64,000 nt of DNA from an uncultured Lachnospiraceae bacterium. Its GTDB lineage: Bacteria > Bacillota > Clostridia > Lachnospirales > Lachnospiraceae. The stretch spans positions 62,001-126,000 of the forward strand of contig CAKQYS010000005.1 in assembly GCA_934293375.1 (NCBI GenBank), given 5' to 3'. The position numbers and the translations under genes were made by a program. The notes beneath the pieces are model-generated. The model was not told where the DNA came from. It saw only the letters and a list, made by a program, of their open reading frames with translations, and did not search any database. This document shows positions 59,667 to 64,000 of this stretch, one piece after another (position 1 is the stretch's first letter; each line of letters begins with the position of its first letter).

Positions 59667-60430
59667 CACAGCTCCACCTCCTCAGCACGAAATACAGGAC
59701 CATCCTTGCAGATACGCTTATTATGTACATGAGAATGTTCATCCACATCGGTTGACTTGCATACACATGCCAGACATGCGCCGACACCGCACGCCATATG
59801 CTCTTCCAAAGACAACTGTGCTTCGATGCCGTGTTCCAATGCATATGCCTTCACCGCCCTGAGCATCGGTGTTGGTCCACATGCATAGATCACATCTGCC
59901 GTCAGCTCATATTCCCTGATCGCATCCAATACATTGCCCTTCACACCATGATTACCATCTTCACTGGCGATATACACTTCAGCATGTGCTTCAAATGCAT
60001 TTACCAGAAATGTCTCATCCCGAAAACCTAACACCACTGACTTCTCACAGTTCAGACTCTTCGCAAGCTGCAGCATCGGTGGAATACCGATACCGCCGCC
60101 GATCAGTATCGCCTTTTTATTCTCTAATGTAAAACCATTTCCCAGTGGACCCAAGACATCAATATGATCTCCTGCCTGCAATTTAGAAAACTCTAATGTT
60201 CCGGCACCTACCACACGGTACACAAGATGAATCGTGCCATGCAGCTTGTCAGTCTCACAAATACTGATCGGACGCGGAAGCAGCTTTGATCCATCTCTGG
60301 AATACAGTGTCACAAACTGACCTGCGACAGCCTGCTCGGCAATCTTAGGAGCTGAAAACTCCATGCTATAGATATCTGATGCGATCTTCTCCTGCTTAAT
60401 GATCCTTGCATGTAATCTCTCCGCAGCCAT
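59666..60430 (-). CDS. pyrK: Dihydroorotate dehydrogenase electron transfer subunit
   Basis: The start is ATG 60430 (MAAERLHARIIKQEKIASDIYSM), after GAAGGTGAG. This 254-residue protein has an FAD domain (GQFVTLYSRDGSKLLPRPISI), NAD domain (AILIGGGIGIPPMLQLA) and [2Fe-2S] cysteines (EHMACGVGACLACVCKS and CKDGPVF). It passes electrons from PyrD to NAD+. It resembles NfnA but sits in the pyr operon. Confidence 0.94.
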   Translation of the reverse strand: MAAERLHARIIKQEKIASDIYSMEFSAPKIAEQAVAGQFVTLYSRDGSKLLPRPISICETDKLHGTIHLVYRVVGAGTLEFSKLQAGDHIDVLGPLGNGFTLENKKAILIGGGIGIPPMLQLAKSLNCEKSVVLGFRDETFLVNAFEAHAEVYIASEDGNHGVKGNVLDAIREYELTADVIYACGPTPMLRAVKAYALEHGIEAQLSLEEHMACGVGACLACVCKSTDVDEHSHVHNKRICKDGPVFRAEEVEL

Positions 60431-60434
60431 CTTC

Positions 60435-61361
60435 TCACCTTCTCTCCAGTGCACCGGTAATATCTGCGATCATATCCAGTGTTGCCTGTCTGGAAGCATC
60501 GGCAAAATTCTCCGGTCCGAACTGTGCATATTTCTCCTGCTTGTATGCAGCAATAATACCTCTTGATGAATTTACGATCGCACCCAGACCATCCTCATTG
60601 AAATAATGAACCAAGTCCTCTGCCTTACCTCCCTGGGCACCGTATCCCGGTACCAGAATATAGGTCTTTGGCATCAATTTTCTAAGCACCTTGCCCATTT
60701 CCGGATAAGTTGCACCAACTACACATCCAACATAGCTGTATGTATCTCCCATACATTCGCTGCCCCATTCATTGACTTTCTCTGCTACCTTTTCATAGAG
60801 TGGCACCCCATCGATCTTCTGATCCTGGAACTCTCCTGATGATGGATTTGAAGTCTTGACTAATACAAAAATACCTTTTTTCTCTTCCTTACATACATCT
60901 ACAAACGGCTTGATGCCATCTGATCCCAGATATGGATTCACCGTAGCGAAGTCCTCGTCAAATCCGGCATATTTTTTTGATCCTACGCAAACCTGTCCAA
61001 GGTGTCCCACTGCATATGCAGCTGATGTAGATCCGATATCGCCTCTCTTTACATCACCGATCACAACCAGATCCTTACTCTTACAATACTCTACAGTCTT
61101 CTGAAATGCCATAACACCAGGCACACCAAACTGCTCATACATCGCGATCTGCGGCTTCACCGCCGGTATCAGATCATAAGTCGCATCTACGATCTGTTTG
61201 TTAAACTGCCAGATTGCCTCTGCTGCACCCTCTAATGTCTCACCATATTCAGAAAATGCTGCCTTCTTTATATGCTCCGGCACATACGACAGCATTGGAT
61301 CCAGTCCTACCACAACCGGCGCATTTAAATCAGAAATCTTCTTCACAAGCTTGTTAATCAT
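60435..61361 (-). CDS. pyrF: Orotidine 5'-phosphate decarboxylase (type 2)
   Basis: This 308-residue protein has VVVGLDPMLSYVPEHI, the catalytic KxxDxxxT-like IGDVKRGDIGSTSAAYA and VPGYGAQGG. Its length and layout mark the longer type 2 enzyme. It converts OMP to UMP. GGAGG precedes ATG 61361; pyrK starts 4 bp after it. Confidence 0.94.
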   Translation of the reverse strand: MINKLVKKISDLNAPVVVGLDPMLSYVPEHIKKAAFSEYGETLEGAAEAIWQFNKQIVDATYDLIPAVKPQIAMYEQFGVPGVMAFQKTVEYCKSKDLVVIGDVKRGDIGSTSAAYAVGHLGQVCVGSKKYAGFDEDFATVNPYLGSDGIKPFVDVCKEEKKGIFVLVKTSNPSSGEFQDQKIDGVPLYEKVAEKVNEWGSECMGDTYSYVGCVVGATYPEMGKVLRKLMPKTYILVPGYGAQGGKAEDLVHYFNEDGLGAIVNSSRGIIAAYKQEKYAQFGPENFADASRQATLDMIADITGALERR

Positions 61362-61387
61362 CTATCTTACCTCCAAATTGTATTATC

Positions 61388-62683
61388 TTATTCTGCCTCT
61401 CTGTCATAGACGATGCGTCCACCAAGTATCGTCATGGCAACCTGTCCATATAATGTCTTGCCTGCATATGGGGTGTTTTTTCCCTTGGATGCAAACTTAG
61501 CAGGGTCCACAACATATTCAGTTTCCGGATCAAAGATCACAATATCCGCGATCTTACCTTCTGACAGATCTCCGCGATCTAACTCCCCGATTCTCATGGC
61601 AGGATTGCAGCTCATTTTCTGTGCCATCTGCATCGGTGTTAAAATACCCGGTTTCACTAAAGCAGTATAGGTCAGAGACGCTGATGTCTCCAATCCCACG
61701 ATTCCAAATGGTGCCTTATCAAAATACTGCGCCTTCTCTTCCACACTATGTGGCGCATGGTCGGTGGAGATCATCTCCATCGTACCGTCAGACAGCCCTT
61801 CGATCAGAGCCTGTACATCCTCTTCGGTCCGAAGCGGAGGGTTCATCTTATAATTGGAATCTGCTTCCGTAATATCTTCATCTGTCAATGTGAAATGATG
61901 TGGACACACTTCTGCCGTGACATCCGCACCCAGCCGTTTCGCCATCCTGACAAGCTCTACAGATGCCTTCGTCGAACAATGACATAAATGCAGCTTGCAG
62001 CCCGTCTCTGCCGCAAGGAAAATATCCCTTGCTGTAATGATATCCTCAACAGCATTATAGATGCCATCGACCTCATATTTCTCAGATGCAACACCGGCAT
62101 TCAGCACGCCGTGTCCTACCAGATTCTTATCCTCGCAATGTGCCATCACAACCGCATCCAGCAAAGTAGCCTTCTTCATAGCTTCCATATATAGATTCAC
62201 ATCCATAACACTCTTGCCGTCTTCAGAGAATGCAACCGCACCATGATCCCACATATCTTTCATTGGCACGAGTTCCTGTCCTTCCATTCCCATTGTGATC
62301 GCACTCAGCTGTCTGACATTGCACATACCGGCCTTCTTAGCCTGTTCCTCAACATACTGCAGAGTCTCTACCGAATCTACAACCGGCTTCGTATTCGGCA
62401 TCGCACATACCGTCGTCACACCGCCTCTCGCTGCTGCTTTCGATCCACTCTCTATATCTTCCTTGTAAGTAAGACCCGGATCTCTGAAATGCACATGCAG
62501 ATCTACAAAACCCGGCATGACCCATTTTCCATCCGCATCAATCGTCTGATCCGGCACATAGGTACAGGCTGCACCCGCTGGCACTACCTTTACAATTCTG
62601 GTGTCTTTTACATAAATGTCAAGTCTGGCATCCTGATCAGAAGCCGGATTCAATACCCGTCCATTCTTAATTAATGTAATCAT
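61388..62683 (-). CDS. pyrC: Dihydroorotase
   Basis: This 431-residue amidohydrolase has metal motif VDLHVHFRDPGLTYKEDIESGSKAAARGGVTTV, the LHLCHCSTKASVELV histidines, and the active-site Asp in ISTDHAPHSVEEK. It cyclises carbamoyl aspartate. It is the first gene of pyrCFKDE; carAB, pyrB and pyrR are not in the window. Confidence 0.95.
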   Translation of the reverse strand: MITLIKNGRVLNPASDQDARLDIYVKDTRIVKVVPAGAACTYVPDQTIDADGKWVMPGFVDLHVHFRDPGLTYKEDIESGSKAAARGGVTTVCAMPNTKPVVDSVETLQYVEEQAKKAGMCNVRQLSAITMGMEGQELVPMKDMWDHGAVAFSEDGKSVMDVNLYMEAMKKATLLDAVVMAHCEDKNLVGHGVLNAGVASEKYEVDGIYNAVEDIITARDIFLAAETGCKLHLCHCSTKASVELVRMAKRLGADVTAEVCPHHFTLTDEDITEADSNYKMNPPLRTEEDVQALIEGLSDGTMEMISTDHAPHSVEEKAQYFDKAPFGIVGLETSASLTYTALVKPGILTPMQMAQKMSCNPAMRIGELDRGDLSEGKIADIVIFDPETEYVVDPAKFASKGKNTPYAGKTLYGQVAMTILGGRIVYDREAE

Positions 62684-62719
62684 CTTGACCTCTCTTCCTT
62701 TTTATGCATATTTAAACTT

Positions 62720-62749
62720 ATTATAGCATAGCCTTGTATGTATTTCCAA
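62720..62749 (-). promoter_or_regulatory. Promoter of the pyr operon
   Basis: TTGGAA (62744-62749), 18-bp spacer and TATAAT (62720-62725) on the minus strand, between the lipoprotein gene and pyrC. No attenuator hairpins of the PyrR type fit in the short leader. Confidence 0.7.
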
Positions 62750-62758
62750 TAGATTCTG

Positions 62759-63706
62759 TCACCGGCTCGGATAGTTCGCAATTTCTTTCAGCAGGGCTTT
62801 TTCATATCTCCCCTCGATCACTTCCCTGAGCGTTACCTGATCCTGATCATCCATATCCACGATAGCACTATGGTAATATGTTACACTATCTATCCGATGT
62901 GCAATATTGATATAGATCACCCGGTTATCATGATACAGAATCTGAAATTCCGCACCCGGATAATCCTTCTCTAACTTACCCAGTATCTGCGTGCTGCCTC
63001 CATATTCCAAAAAACGGTTCTCTGTGATCGCGATCGCCCCATATTCATGAAACAATCCATCATAATACATATCATAATACTTGATCGTCTGACCCTTGAT
63101 CTCTCCCTGATCAAGCATCGCATCCTCCGTGATCTGTGCTACATACAGTCTGCCATTATCATTGCGGATATCCCCTAATCCCGACACGCTGTCTTTCTTT
63201 GGCATATCATTTGCCACAGTCCACAAATATGTAAGATTACCGGATATATAGGTCTTAGACACCGCCAGATAATCCTTATTGTCGAATTTCCAAATGGAAA
63301 TATCACTTGAAATACCGCTAAAGTCCTCTGCAGCAACCTGTATACTCCGCGAATTGACCAGCCAGAGCTTACCATATATTGTATCTGAACTATCAACCGG
63401 TCCGTCTAATATATCTCCGGTGATCACAAATGCTTCATGTACACCATCATGATCAAAATCCCCATAATAATCTGCTAATACATGTTCTGTACACTTCTCT
63501 GTAAAAAGGTAGAGCAGATCATTTTCTGCCAGATCTGTAAGGGCATTCTCCGAAACGCCCGTCTGTGCCTGTGTATCCTCCACCGTTATCTGTATCACAC
63601 GATCGGTTTCGGAACCTGTCTCTTCCATCTGCGGCATATTCATGGTACATCCCGATAAGAGCAGGCATAAAATACCACATGCCATCCATCTTCGTATTAC
63701 GCCCAA
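62759..63706 (-). CDS. Putative lipoprotein (315 aa)
   Basis: The best start is TTG 63706, seven bases after AAAGGAGG, overlapping the YigZ stop by 10 bp; ATG 63685 is the fallback. A lipobox (CLLLSGC) marks a diacylglyceryl Cys at about residue 20. The rest is a beta-rich outer domain with acidic stretches (LLYLFTEKCTEHVLADYYGDFDHDGVHEAFVITGD), the DFDHDG pattern suggesting a calcium or EF-like loop. Function is unknown. It is likely co-expressed with YigZ. Confidence 0.72.
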   Translation of the reverse strand: MGVIRRWMACGILCLLLSGCTMNMPQMEETGSETDRVIQITVEDTQAQTGVSENALTDLAENDLLYLFTEKCTEHVLADYYGDFDHDGVHEAFVITGDILDGPVDSSDTIYGKLWLVNSRSIQVAAEDFSGISSDISIWKFDNKDYLAVSKTYISGNLTYLWTVANDMPKKDSVSGLGDIRNDNGRLYVAQITEDAMLDQGEIKGQTIKYYDMYYDGLFHEYGAIAITENRFLEYGGSTQILGKLEKDYPGAEFQILYHDNRVIYINIAHRIDSVTYYHSAIVDMDDQDQVTLREVIEGRYEKALLKEIANYPSR

Positions 63707-64000
63707 TACACTTCCTCCTTTCGGTCCACAACAGCCCTCGCGCTCGTCAACTCTGTCACAGACCTGCAAAATGTCTCCACCTGATCATACGGTATCTGCA
63801 ATCTTACCTCAACCAGCGATGTATAAGCTGTATCCAACATAACCAGCTGTTGTTCTGCAATCATATATTGAAGTCTGCCCCAATCTGTATAATCCGCCCG
63901 AAGAATTACATCCTGCACCGGCTTTCTCTGCAGGATCACATTTTCTTCAAGCGCTGCCTGCGAAGCCATCGTATATGCCCGTACCAGTCCACCGGTTCCC
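63697..64000 (-). CDS. YigZ/IMPACT family protein, C-terminal part (runs off right edge)
   Basis: The frame is open to the window edge and ends at TAA 63697-63699. The visible 100 residues are GTGGLVRAYTMASQAALEENV, characteristic of the IMPACT/UPF0029 domain, then the C-terminal DUF1949-type domain. Proteins of this family are linked to translation control or protease-like activity, not proven here. It overlaps the following lipoprotein gene by 10 bp. Confidence 0.82.
   Translation of the reverse strand, partial: GTGGLVRAYTMASQAALEENVILQRKPVQDVILRADYTDWGRLQYMIAEQQLVMLDTAYTSLVEVRLQIPYDQVETFCRSVTELTSARAVVDRKEEVYWA

Noticed and set aside
62684..62758. PyrR attenuator before pyrC
   Set aside because: The leader from the predicted promoter is only about 30 bases, too short for the antiterminator and terminator hairpins.

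Overview
The window looks like chromosome of a low-to-mid GC, Gram-positive, anaerobic member of the Clostridia, most probably Lachnospiraceae (genus not assigned). The signs are an NfnAB transhydrogenase, an F-type ATP synthase with fused delta and alpha subunits, CIRCE-controlled groESL, SigH in the cysS-mrnC-rlmB-sigH order, a flagellin with a sigma-28 type promoter, PyrD type 1B with PyrK, strong AGGAGG ribosome sites and no outer-membrane genes. Most genes are on the minus strand.

Left edge to about 6.5 kb is accessory sequence. It holds the 5' part of an HtrA-type protease gene with a direct-repeat operator, a 234-bp foldback element, a small conserved gene, an AlkD-type DNA glycosylase, and a gene graveyard (2.2-5.2 kb). 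The graveyard contains remnants of an aldo/keto reductase, a SirTM-like sirtuin, a nitroreductase, a radical SAM/SPASM enzyme and an HxlR regulator, set around an intact Zn-macrodomain hydrolase gene and an intact flavin/ferredoxin protein gene. A secreted InlB-repeat protein follows.

6.6-10.9 kb is a MarR-controlled heterodimeric ABC exporter with a 44-bp palindromic operator. 10.9-17.2 kb is the ATP synthase operon (a, c, b, delta-alpha fusion, gamma, beta, epsilon). 17.3-25.6 kb carries a LysR regulator, an RND exporter with a long coiled-coil insert, a cytosolic-type NlpC/P60 peptidase and nfnAB. 25.6-32.4 kb carries groESL with CIRCE, tRNA-Thr, the sigH-rlmB-mrnC-cysS-ispF group, an 81-bp foldback and tRNA-Val/tRNA-Met.

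32.4-40.3 kb encodes a sortase-anchored beta-helix surface protein, a four-gene ABC/FtsX operon behind two LytTR-type direct-repeat pairs, and a DUF1700-type membrane protein gene. 40.3-52.7 kb has a MoxR-DUF58-membrane protein operon, pyruvate kinase, an AI-2E family exporter, an NfeD/SPFH pair, an MmcQ-alkyltransferase fusion, a cation:proton antiporter, a zinc/manganese ABC importer without its binding protein, and a HIT protein. 52.8-57.8 kb is flagellar: fliS, flagellin with a sigma-28 promoter and two GGA hairpins in its leader, and a 954-residue protein of unknown function. 57.9-62.7 kb is pyrimidine synthesis (pyrCFKDE) ending in a 50-residue membrane protein gene. The right edge has a lipoprotein gene overlapping a YigZ/IMPACT gene that runs out of the window.

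The unusual items are the 234-bp foldback, the decay cluster with a macrodomain gene beside a dead sirtuin, the delta-alpha fusion, the paired LytTR-like repeats, the flagellin promoter embedded in an upstream stop codon, and the small membrane protein ending the pyr operon. I did not find a clearly new multi-gene system.
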